Positions 16,343 through 23,760 of a stretch of 64,000 bases of DNA are shown here, piece by piece. A program made the position numbers and the translations under genes. Under the pieces are notes generated by a model that saw only the letters and a program-made list of their open reading frames with translations, did no database searches and was not told the origin of the DNA. Position 1 is the stretch's first letter, and every line of letters begins with the position of its first letter. The stretch comes from Streptomyces sp. NL15-2K (GTDB lineage Bacteria; Actinomycetota; Actinomycetes; Streptomycetales; Streptomycetaceae), in assembly GCF_030551255.1 (NCBI RefSeq), contig NZ_CP130630.1, forward strand, positions 4,879,501-4,943,500, in the 5' to 3' direction.

Positions 16343-18537
16343 CGGCGCCTCCGTTTCCGACCGATCTGGTCGACGGCCGTGGACGAGGCAGTCGTTTCAG
16401 GCGCCTGTGGCTCGTCGCTTTCCACGACGCTCGTGTCGGGCGTGGGCTGGATCGGATCCGGTGCGTAGTTGCTTCGAGCCGTAGCTCGCACGGCTTCCGG
16501 GTCGGTGGTGACAGGCGGAGGCGGCAACGTCTCGACCAGTGCCCAGCCGGACGGCAGACCGTCGGCGACGAGGTTGGCGTAGGCGTGGAAGCGCGGAAGT
16601 GCCTGGAAGTCCTCGGCAATCAGGGACCGGGCCAGCTTGGCCATGTCCCGCGCGTCCTCGTACTCGGTGGCGAACGCGATCTTGGAGCGGGCGTTCATGT
16701 CCACCGCGGTGCGTAGCGCGGGTGGGAACTGGCTGCGGAACTGAGCAGCCAGGAACCAGCCAACGGACAATGATCTTGATACAGCCAGGGCATCGGCGAG
16801 CGACACAGGGAGGTTCAGGAAGCGCGGAGCCTCGTCGATGTAGACGACTCCAGGACGTTTGTCAGCCCCTGGCTCGTCGGCACGCTCCTGGGTGGCCTGC
16901 CACAGGTCGGCGATGATGAGGCTGCCGAGCAGCGATGCAGTACCCGGCCCGATGAGTCCCTCATTCAGGGGGACGAGCACGATCTTGTTCTCGCGGAAGA
17001 TGTCGCGCAGCCGGAACTTGCCGGTGCGTTGGTCGAGCATGTGGATCAGGGCCGGGCGGAGGAGGAACTGCCGCAGTTTGTTGAGCGGTGGCGCGATGGC
17101 GGCAGCCTGCGCCTGCGGCGACTGTGCCTCGTACCAGGACCAGAATCCGGCGAGACCAACGTCGCCGTGCACCCGCCCGACCTGCTGGCGACGGAACCTG
17201 GGATCGGTGAGCAGCCGTGGCAGATCAACCAAGGTGGCCGGCCTGCTCGGTGTACTGGCCCTGGCCAGAGTGCGGAGGCTGGCCGAAAAAATGTCCGCCG
17301 AGCGCGGTCCCCAGCCGTCAGCAAAGACGGCTTCGAAGACCGCCAGGACACCATCGATGACGACGTCGGGATCGCGGCCGGTGACGTCCAACGGATTGAA
17401 TCCCACCGGGCTCTCGTCGCTGGCGTTCAATTCGACTACATCACCCGTGCGATGCGCTGGGATGCGCGCGAGGATGTCGTCGATGAGCTGGCGCTTAGGG
17501 TCAAGCACCGCGACCGGGCGGCCTGCCTCGATGTCCGCAAGGATCAATCGCAGCGCAACGTTGGTCTTGCCGGAGCCGCTGGGGCCGTATGCAACGGCGT
17601 GGAATGTCTGATCTTTTGGCCCGATGCCGAGCAAGCGGTCATCGCCGGGTACGGCGCTCTGTGCAAAGACGCGCGGTCCGGTGTGGACGTCGGCGGCGGC
17701 GCGGAGGAGCCTCGGGTGTGCGGGCGGGAGGCCCGGAAAGTCACCATCGTTCAAAGGCCAACCGAGCAGACCGACAAGCTCGGACACACCGAGCGACAGC
17801 GGCCAATGCCATGGCGAACGTGCCTTGTTGATGTGCTTGGGATGCTCGCGCACCAGGTCGATGTGTACCCCGGGGCTCTGGGCAGTAGAAATCGCGCTGA
17901 GCAGACTCCCGATGAATCGGCGGCGCCGGCCGGAATCCGGACTCGACGCACCAAGCCGGATGGTGGCCGCGAACCCCGGCTGTGAGGCGCGCTCTTTGAG
18001 TCGCGCCCGCGTCTCGGTGCTGGCCGGACGCTCGCCCTGGGTAAGGAGCTGGAGCAGGGTGGTGCTGGGATCGGGAACGCCCACCGGAACCGCCCGCGGA
18101 GCGCGCCGTGGTCCGAACAGCACCTGCACGACGATCTGTTCACCCTGCCGGAGTGGCGTTGCGAGGCTGGAGAGCAACGCCCGGGTGGTGGCCTCGTGAT
18201 CGTCGCTCCGCAGCGGCAGTGCGAATGGACGGAGATGCAACCGCCCTGCCTCTTCCACGCGTGAACGAGATTCAGTTGTGCCGGTGCCCGGTGTGCTCAG
18301 CAGGCTGCCTGGGATCAGGTCACCGAGCATCCGGCGGAGCGCTTGGACGTCGGTGGCTTGGCAACCGAGCAGGTGTCGGATGCCGCCAGGGTCGGCCCGG
18401 ACTTCGAGAACGACGCGGGGCGCGTCACGGTCGGAGGCCAGGCGGGTCAGGAATCCGGCGACAGCTGCGGGATCCAGTGGACGGGGCAAGTAAAGGCCGG
18501 AGAACACCAGCTCGCTGTGGCTACCCATCCAGCTCAC
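16339..18537 (-). CDS. VirD4/TraG-like conjugative coupling ATPase
   Basis: 732 residues; GTG 18537 overlaps the stop of the upstream small gene (GTGA). Walker A is GPSGSGKT at 318-325 and Walker B VVYIDEA at 564-570, with the following PRFLNLPVSLADALAVSRS and WFLAAQFRSQFP typical of TraG/TraD C-terminal recognition regions. The N-terminal 300 residues show no clear membrane helices, so it is probably peripheral or recruited by a partner. Coupling ATPases bring DNA to a secretion channel; with the replication-relaxation gene directly downstream this is the transfer module of the element. No other conjugation ATPase was found. Confidence 0.85.
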   Translation of the reverse strand: MSWMGSHSELVFSGLYLPRPLDPAAVAGFLTRLASDRDAPRVVLEVRADPGGIRHLLGCQATDVQALRRMLGDLIPGSLLSTPGTGTTESRSRVEEAGRLHLRPFALPLRSDDHEATTRALLSSLATPLRQGEQIVVQVLFGPRRAPRAVPVGVPDPSTTLLQLLTQGERPASTETRARLKERASQPGFAATIRLGASSPDSGRRRRFIGSLLSAISTAQSPGVHIDLVREHPKHINKARSPWHWPLSLGVSELVGLLGWPLNDGDFPGLPPAHPRLLRAAADVHTGPRVFAQSAVPGDDRLLGIGPKDQTFHAVAYGPSGSGKTNVALRLILADIEAGRPVAVLDPKRQLIDDILARIPAHRTGDVVELNASDESPVGFNPLDVTGRDPDVVIDGVLAVFEAVFADGWGPRSADIFSASLRTLARASTPSRPATLVDLPRLLTDPRFRRQQVGRVHGDVGLAGFWSWYEAQSPQAQAAAIAPPLNKLRQFLLRPALIHMLDQRTGKFRLRDIFRENKIVLVPLNEGLIGPGTASLLGSLIIADLWQATQERADEPGADKRPGVVYIDEAPRFLNLPVSLADALAVSRSLSVGWFLAAQFRSQFPPALRTAVDMNARSKIAFATEYEDARDMAKLARSLIAEDFQALPRFHAYANLVADGLPSGWALVETLPPPPVTTDPEAVRATARSNYAPDPIQPTPDTSVVESDEPQAPETTASSTAVDQIGRKRRRR

Positions 18538-18758
18538 CCCTTCCTCACCTCCGTGTCAGCAGAGGCGGCCTCTGCTTCCGGCTGACGGGCGGCTTGCTGG
18601 GCCTGGGCCTCGCGTTCCGCCTCGGCCATTGCCAGGCCGATGAGTGCCTTTGCGAGCTTGCGAATGTCGGGTGGGTCGCGGCGGATCCCGCGTACCGTGA
18701 ACCGGCGCTCTTCGCGCCCTCTACGTTCCTTGTTGTTCCCCCTTCTTTTTGAAGCCAT
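18534..18758 (-). CDS. Small charged protein leading the transfer operon
   Basis: 74 residues; ATG 18758 follows an excellent AAAGGAGGTGACC. It is strongly basic at the start (SKRRGNNKERRGREERRF) and Ala/Gln/Glu-rich at the end, probably helical. It is translationally coupled to the VirD4-like gene, so an accessory DNA-binding or adaptor role is plausible. No family recognised. Confidence 0.65.
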   Translation of the reverse strand: MASKRRGNNKERRGREERRFTVRGIRRDPPDIRKLAKALIGLAMAEAEREAQAQQAARQPEAEAASADTEVRKG

Positions 18759-18780
18759 AAGGTCACCTCCTTTCCTTCCG

Positions 18781-18837
18781 GGTGTTGACTGAAATCAACA
18801 CCCCACATATCCAGTTATCGTTGATCTTGGTCAACAC
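18781..18837. promoter_or_regulatory. Paired palindromic operators upstream of transfer operon
   Basis: Site 1 (18782-18801) is GTGTTGA-N6-TCAACAC, with one more paired base each side. Site 2 (18818-18837) is TCGTTGA-N6-TCAACAC, 36 bp further. They lie 23-80 bp upstream of the first gene of the leftward transfer operon. The same palindrome occurs twice upstream of the ribbon-helix-helix gene (26349-26405). Confidence 0.7.
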
Positions 18838-18887
18838 GTCAACGGAATGAGTGAATTCCACAACGCGTGACCTCCGTCGGGCAGTTG

Positions 18888-19100
18888 CTACCATCTCGAA
18901 TGTCTCCACCGCACGATGGCGACTGCGATCCACGCGCATGAACCCAGCGCGATAGCGGCGACGATCCAGGGCAACACAGGGCGCAGGAACGCGACGGCGA
19001 GATTGATGGCGATGGCTGCGCCGAGACACAGCAGGCTGGCGCGCAGGACCCACACGAACGGATTTCCCATCGAGGATTCGCCTTTCTTCTCGCTGGTCAT
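18888..19100 (-). CDS. Small two-helix membrane protein
   Basis: 70 residues from ATG 19100, which overlaps the methylase stop (ATGA); an internal ATG at 19070, with AGAAAGG 10 bases upstream, would give 60 residues. Two hydrophobic helices are evident (WVLRASLLCLGAAIAINLAV and PWIVAAIALGSCAWIAVAIV) ending in RWRHSRW. It may be an accessory of the transfer or surface module. No family recognised. Confidence 0.6.
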   Translation of the reverse strand: MTSEKKGESSMGNPFVWVLRASLLCLGAAIAINLAVAFLRPVLPWIVAAIALGSCAWIAVAIVRWRHSRW

Positions 19101-19696
19101 ATGGCCCGCTCGTCGCGGCGACGGTCGCTGGGCACTGGGTAGCCGGGGAGCGACACGTCGGCGTCGATCTGGTTGCCCCACACGAACCAGGGCGAGTTGC
19201 TCGGTGGCCGACGCCTGGCGAACAGCTCCAGGTACGGGCCGGGCGACAGGCGCTCGATGAGCGGGTACTGCTCTTCGGGCTTGTGGGAGTGGTCTTGGAC
19301 CGGGGCGGTGATCCACGTCGGTTGCGCACGGAACTGGACCGGCGCCTTGCCACGGGTGGCGAAGAGCAGGTGCTCGGTCGCGTTGCGCAGGTAGACACCG
19401 AGACCGAGCCGGAACTTGATCCAGGTCAGTGGCGACCGGACGGTGAAGCCCCAACTTTCGGCGACGTCGTAGCCCTCGCGCAGCGTGGCGTTGGTGACCC
19501 ACAGCCAGAGATGAGCGTCGTCCTCGGCCAGCTCGGCGACGGGCATGGCCTTGATGCGCTCCAGGGTCATGAGCGGGTAGTGTCGCTCCGCCCCCCGTCC
19601 GCCCTTCTGCTGGATGTCCCATGGAGGGTCAGCCAGGATGGTGCGGAACCTACGCGGGACGTTTGCCCCGGTGGATTCGTTGATGGTGTTTGTCAT
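19097..19696 (-). CDS. MT-A70-family adenine methyltransferase
   Basis: 199 residues; ATG 19696 after AAAGGAGAAAACGAC. The catalytic DPPW motif is at residues 23-26 (TILADPPWDIQQKG), followed by HLWLWVTNATLREGYDVAES, SPLTWIKFRLGLGVYLRN and ATEHLLFATRGK, all standard for the family. Bacterial members methylate adenine N6 in DNA, and on mobile elements often serve to protect against host restriction or to alter regulation. No partner endonuclease was found, so it is an orphan methylase; the target sequence is unknown. Confidence 0.88.
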   Translation of the reverse strand: MTNTINESTGANVPRRFRTILADPPWDIQQKGGRGAERHYPLMTLERIKAMPVAELAEDDAHLWLWVTNATLREGYDVAESWGFTVRSPLTWIKFRLGLGVYLRNATEHLLFATRGKAPVQFRAQPTWITAPVQDHSHKPEEQYPLIERLSPGPYLELFARRRPPSNSPWFVWGNQIDADVSLPGYPVPSDRRRDERAI

Positions 19697-19916
19697 GTCG
19701 TTTTCTCCTTTCCGTCTCCGGCGATCGCCGGATGTGCGACGTGCCGGAATCTGCTTCTAGTTATGAAGCTGGACTGCGAGTTAGGAAATCGTCGACTCGG
19801 TCGAATGATCGCCCGAATATTCGGCCTCGCAGAGCGGCCTTTCCCCGGTTCCTGGTTGATGCACGGGCTACGAGAAATGTGTTGTGGAATCGGCTACGAC
19901 CCAGTCAGAGAGCACG

Positions 19917-20624
19917 TCACATCGGCGCGTGTACGTGACTTCCGGGGCGTCGGGCGACAAGGCTTGAGAACAAGGCTCGCGCAACCGCGCCGGGCGGATC
20001 GTCCCGCTCGATATGAGTCACGGTGATGCGCTCGTCGAGCACTCGTGAGCCCATGCGGTTGCCAAGAACTACCGCGTGAACGTCACCGGGGAACCCCGCC
20101 AACTCGGCAAGCACGCTGGACGGTTCAGGGTCCAGCAACCAGAAGTCCGAGAGCACAACGAGCGTTGCCGCGTGATCGGGGTGGGCATCGGCAATCGCGA
20201 TCGCTCGGCGGAGGCTGGGGCCAAGCTCGCTCGTACCTGCACCGTCCGGCGGAACGTGGAGGCCGGAGCGCAGCCTCGCAAGTCCGCGCCGGGTGATCGG
20301 GGTGGTACGGACTTCACCGCTCGACGGGGTGTCGAAGTGCAGCACGGCCCCCAGCTCGTGGCGCGCACCACGACGAGCAACAACCGAGAAGGCGTGGGCC
20401 ACTTCGGCAAACCGGTTCGACAGGGGGTCGGTTCCGATCGGGCTGGTGACCGACCCCGAGTTGTCGAAGTCCGCAATGAGCAGCGTCGGCACGGTAGCCG
20501 GACGGCCAGCACTACCGAGCAGGTAGTCCGTACGGGCTCGTCTGGCCGGCGTGCCCGGCGTCGGGCATCCAAGTAGGCGACTGCCGAGAAGCGTGCTCGG
20601 AAACAACGGACCGATGCGCTTCAC
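19917..20624 (-). CDS. Cytoplasmic von Willebrand A-like protein
   Basis: 235 residues. A VWA-type fold is suggested by LLIADFDNSGSVTSP, where DxSxS-like MIDAS residues appear as D-N-S-G-S, then AELGAVLHFDTPSSGEV-like strands and TLVVLSDFWLLDPEPSS. No signal peptide. ATG 20624 overlaps the stop of the next upstream gene. Together with the two upstream genes it forms a three-gene unit with VWA domains inside and outside the membrane. Function unknown; metal-dependent protein binding is the usual role. Confidence 0.65.
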   Translation of the reverse strand: MKRIGPLFPSTLLGSRLLGCPTPGTPARRARTDYLLGSAGRPATVPTLLIADFDNSGSVTSPIGTDPLSNRFAEVAHAFSVVARRGARHELGAVLHFDTPSSGEVRTTPITRRGLARLRSGLHVPPDGAGTSELGPSLRRAIAIADAHPDHAATLVVLSDFWLLDPEPSSVLAELAGFPGDVHAVVLGNRMGSRVLDERITVTHIERDDPPGAVARALFSSLVARRPGSHVHAPM

Positions 20625-21706
20625 GCGGCACCTCCTCGACGCGTACGCCTCCCGATAACTCCGCCCTGTTCACCGACCGGAAAGCCGTGTCCGAGCACCT
20701 GCGGGTTGCGGCGCTGCACCCTCCAGGACAGGGACTCCACCCGCTTGCCAGCGGCCTGGCCGCGCAGCTGGTACTCGTCCCGGATGGAACGCGCTGCCTC
20801 CTCGGCCTGCGCCTTGTCCCTGAACGCCGATGACTTGACCAGCTTGAGGTATCGCTGTTCGGCCTTCTGAGCGCGCTTGGCCATTGCCGCAAGCAGGTCT
20901 GCCACCTCGTCGGCGGCCGAGTAGCCGAGCAACCCCGACCCGATCGCCGTCGCCGCAGCCAGCAACCCGAACGTCAGCCCCGAGGCACTGCCCTCAATGC
21001 TGGCCCGCAGATTGAAGATGCCGACGGCGAGCAGCGCTACGACGACGAGGGAGAAGAAGCTGATGAGCGTCACGATGCTGCCGCCGTTGTCGGTGTCCGC
21101 GAACAGTCGCGCATACCGCGCCTCGTCCTCGGTCAGCGACTCGGGATCGCGCTGTCGGGCCTTGGCCATACGGATGTACTTCAGCTCGGCCCCGACCAGT
21201 CCGGCGCAGGCGGCGGCCAGGCCGGAGGCGAGTGACTGCCCGAACGCGATTGAGGGAACGTCGCCGTTGGTGACCGCCGCCGACCAGACGCCTGCGGTGT
21301 CACCGAACCAAAGCACCGGCCAGCAGATCCAGTAACGCAGCTTCGCTCCGGGCTCCCGCCGTGTATGTGGGGTCAGGACCCACGCCGCGTGCTGGTAGTC
21401 GGCCCGTGCTTGGCGAACCTCGTGCTCCTGCTCCGACAGCAGGAACTCAGTCCCCGCGGCCACGCGGTCCAGGCTGTGTGCCCGTTCCTGGAACGGCCGG
21501 GCCGCGCGCTCGCCCTCGGCCGGCCAGATCAGTTCCTGCTCGTCGGCCAGTGCGTGATACTCCTGCTCGGCATAGGTCACGCCGACACCGGACGGGCGGG
21601 CGTGACCGCCGACCTCGTCCAACCGGGGCAGCGAAACCGCGTCGGCTTCCTGCGTCCATGCGTCCAGGGGTGCGGTCGTTTGACGGAGAAGCTTCACGGC
21701 AGTCAC
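20621..21706 (-). CDS. Membrane protein with two or three helices and coiled coil
   Basis: 361 residues from GTG 21706, which overlaps the stop of the lipoprotein gene (GTGA); the frame extends 60 bp further without a start signal. The N-terminal third is hydrophilic and helical (TYAEQEYHALADEQELIWPA). Hydrophobic helices occur around SFFSLVVVALLAVGIFN and GLTFGLLAAATAIGSGLLGY, followed by a long charged helix (KRAQKAEQRYLKLVKSSAFR). It could link the outer lipoprotein to the cytoplasmic VWA protein. No family recognised. Confidence 0.65.
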   Translation of the reverse strand: MTAVKLLRQTTAPLDAWTQEADAVSLPRLDEVGGHARPSGVGVTYAEQEYHALADEQELIWPAEGERAARPFQERAHSLDRVAAGTEFLLSEQEHEVRQARADYQHAAWVLTPHTRREPGAKLRYWICWPVLWFGDTAGVWSAAVTNGDVPSIAFGQSLASGLAAACAGLVGAELKYIRMAKARQRDPESLTEDEARYARLFADTDNGGSIVTLISFFSLVVVALLAVGIFNLRASIEGSASGLTFGLLAAATAIGSGLLGYSAADEVADLLAAMAKRAQKAEQRYLKLVKSSAFRDKAQAEEAARSIRDEYQLRGQAAGKRVESLSWRVQRRNPQVLGHGFPVGEQGGVIGRRTRRGGAA

Positions 21707-22542
21707 CGGCCCTCGGAGGTGTAGTCGGTGACGGAGACACACTTCGCCGCGCCGGTCTTCTTGCACAGGGCGTCATAGAAGTTGACCAAGCCCTCGACGA
21801 TGTCTGAACGAGGCGGCGAACCGGCTACGCGACCGAGACCAGCGACGGTCACCGAAGCGCCAGGGAGCTTCGGCACGTCCGTCTTGTTCGCCAGCTCCAC
21901 GGCCTCCTGTTTGCTGATGGCTCGCTTGCCAAGATCGACGCCGACGTTCTGGAAGCCGTCTGTGAGTAGGACGAGGTGCAGGCGAAAGCCCTCGCCGACT
22001 TGGTTGCTCCACTCACCGGCCAGCCGGTACTGGGCCGTGATGTCGCTACCCTTGCCCTTGAGGCTGGCGACCGCGGGCCCGTATGCGTCCCGGATCCCGG
22101 TCATGGCGTCGTCGACTACCTTCGCGACCCGCTTGAGCCTGGCGTTGTCGGTAGCGCCGTGGAGAGGGAGCGGCCCGTCGAAGAGCATCGCCGTGGCCGC
22201 ACTGGATGCAGAGAAGACGGTCACCCGTAGGCGGCCGGAGCAAATGGCAGTGGTGCGGACGATCTGCTCGATGGCGGCCATCCGCTCCTCGGTGATGACC
22301 TTCGAGGCGCTCGACCCCGTGCCGTCGATCTGAATGTCCGAGGCGGGCGGCGCGGCTGCATCGCACGAGGCGAGGATCCGCTTGTCCTGGGCGAGTTTGC
22401 CGTGCGGGGACGAGCCGACGGAGCAGGCGCTCGTGGTCGTCGCGGCAGCAAGTGCAACGACCGTAGCGAGCCGAAGTCGCCGTGACAGCCGAGACGGCGC
22501 GCGGCGAAGACGAGCGGTCGTGGTGTGAATGGTGAGGCGCAT
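21703..22542 (-). CDS. VWA-like lipoprotein
   Basis: 279 residues; ATG 22542 with GAGGAGGTCCTGCT upstream. An arginine-rich leader is followed by a hydrophobic stretch and lipobox TTSAC with Cys40, so it is exported and lipid-anchored. The mature domain has IQIDGTGSSAS, a MIDAS-like D-G-T-G-S, and LHLVLLTDGFQNVGVDL, matching VWA strands. It starts a coupled operon of three genes (22542 to 19917). A surface role in mating contact or adhesion is a guess. Confidence 0.65.
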   Translation of the reverse strand: MRLTIHTTTARLRRAPSRLSRRLRLATVVALAAATTTSACSVGSSPHGKLAQDKRILASCDAAAPPASDIQIDGTGSSASKVITEERMAAIEQIVRTTAICSGRLRVTVFSASSAATAMLFDGPLPLHGATDNARLKRVAKVVDDAMTGIRDAYGPAVASLKGKGSDITAQYRLAGEWSNQVGEGFRLHLVLLTDGFQNVGVDLGKRAISKQEAVELANKTDVPKLPGASVTVAGLGRVAGSPPRSDIVEGLVNFYDALCKKTGAAKCVSVTDYTSEGR

Positions 22543-22583
22543 AGCAGGACCTCCTCTGGTGATGTCGTGTGTGCCTGGGGGTG

Positions 22584-22623
22584 TTCCGGGGTTGGGGCTC
22601 CAGAAGGAGCCCCAACCCCGGAA
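22584..22623. terminator. Strong bidirectional hairpin
   Basis: TTCCGGGGTTGGGGCTCC (22584-22601) pairs perfectly over 18 bp with 22606-22623, leaving a 4-nt AGAA loop. It lies between the small gene at 22634-22855 and the lipoprotein operon, so it should stop leftward transcription before the operon. Confidence 0.85.
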
Positions 22624-22633
22624 GGCGTTTTAA

Positions 22634-22855
22634 CTACGCCTGGTTCGCGCCGCGAAAGCGCTCCGGCTTGTGTCGCCGGTTCTGCTCGCGACGGAGGCGA
22701 TGACGTTCCTTGCCGTCGCCGGCGGTCTGGACCAAGGAGACGTCACCGTCCTTGCGGCTGAGGCTCTTTGCGAGGCTGATCATTTCCTCTGTCTGCTGTG
22801 CGATCTGGGCGCGTTCGGCGTTGTGGATTCGGGCGATGTAACGGTTTCGAGGCAT
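22634..22855 (-). CDS. Small basic protein
   Basis: 73 residues from ATG 22855, preceded by AAGGGAG. The sequence is helical and highly charged (RAQIAQQTEEMISLAKSLSR, ending in RRHKPERFRGANQA). It is followed at 11 bp by an 18-bp terminator hairpin, so it is a single-gene unit. Divergent to the cargo genes that start at 23125. No family recognised; DNA or RNA binding is possible from charge. Confidence 0.55.
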   Translation of the reverse strand: MPRNRYIARIHNAERAQIAQQTEEMISLAKSLSRKDGDVSLVQTAGDGKERHRLRREQNRRHKPERFRGANQA

Positions 22856-22968
22856 GGCGGTGCTCCCTTCGATTACGGGTGAATTGGTGGTGCCGGGCGT
22901 TTCCTCCGTTAAGGGGTGTCGCCCTCGCAACATCAAAATTAGGCACCAGCGTTCGGGAGCACCATGGT

Positions 22969-23017
22969 TTGCCGCTCGACTTGGCGCTCACGTTGTGAGC
23001 GCCAAGTCGAGCGGCAA
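22969..23017. repeat. Perfect 23-bp inverted repeat with 3-nt loop
   Basis: The arm 22969-22991 (TTGCCGCTCGACTTGGCGCT then CAC) is followed by GTT and the exact reverse complement at 22995-23017. It lies between divergent genes (22855 leftward, 23125 rightward), at the border where GC content drops. It lacks a T-run, and it is in an upstream position for both neighbours, so it is not an ordinary terminator of either. It may be an insulator, a protein-binding site or part of a transfer or replication origin. Confidence 0.85.
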
Positions 23018-23124
23018 GTTATTGACCTGAAGAGAAACGGCACGCACGCGCACACACGATCCTTATATGCCTTGAAAAGGCGGCCAAAGAATGCCATAGT
23101 TGATCTTGAAGGAATAGATTCACC

Positions 23125-23718
23125 ATGGAACACGAACCAAAATCATCAAGAGAATTACCAGAATGGCAAACCTTGCCAGCGACAGAATTCAAGCCCTCTC
23201 CGGAGCGCCTCCAGGAATTACCTCCCCAGACCTTTAACGTCGAGCAAATGGAATCTGGACAGGTAGCTGCGTTAGTGATGGCGCTGGAAGCTGGAATCGA
23301 CCTCGCAGAAAAACCCGAAGGGAGTTACATCCGGGACAGCGGAGGAGGACGCGGCGGAATCGATGAACTTACTAGCCTTTTGGAACGTGACCTCACATGC
23401 CTCCCTGCGCGAAACTTAGAAAAAGCGCGAGAAGTTATTTTTGCACTCGCCACCCACAAACACTATTTCGTTCGCGCAGTGGCTGGCGACGCCATCTCCT
23501 CACTTTTTCGCTTCCAGCCAGTCGATGATCACCTTGCGCGACAACAGGTGATCGACGTATGGGTGGGACTTCTACAAGACGAGGACGAGGTGGCTCGCGA
23601 GGGCGCGGAAGTGTCAATGTCTCGGACAGTCGATTCCGACTGGATCGATGAGCCCACGGCGCGGTATCTAGACAGCAAGCTCCCGCCTGAGTGGCAACGC
23701 GAAGACTGGTGGACGTAG
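23125..23718 (+). CDS. Unknown cargo protein with helical repeat-like half
   Basis: 197 residues; ATG 23125 with AAGGAATAG upstream. No family recognised. The first 50 residues are Pro/Glu-rich and probably disordered; from about 75 on it looks like alternating helices (LTSLLERDLTCLPARNLEKA, HYFVRAVAGDAISSLF, DEVAREGAEVSM) reminiscent of HEAT-type repeats. The gene is AT-richer than the chromosome and contains TTA leucine codons, rare in Streptomyces and dependent on the bldA tRNA. It lies 42 bp ahead of a STAND ATPase gene in the same direction and probably forms an operon with it. Confidence 0.7.
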   Translation: MEHEPKSSRELPEWQTLPATEFKPSPERLQELPPQTFNVEQMESGQVAALVMALEAGIDLAEKPEGSYIRDSGGGRGGIDELTSLLERDLTCLPARNLEKAREVIFALATHKHYFVRAVAGDAISSLFRFQPVDDHLARQQVIDVWVGLLQDEDEVAREGAEVSMSRTVDSDWIDEPTARYLDSKLPPEWQREDWWT

Positions 23719-23760
23719 CGCGAGGCCCGTTTCCCAGCGTGTACCGCTGGCACCATCCTC

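Noticed and set aside
22969..23017. Reading the 23-bp palindrome as an ordinary terminator
   Set aside because: Both neighbouring genes point away from it and no T-run follows, so there is no transcript for it to end unless an unseen small RNA exists.
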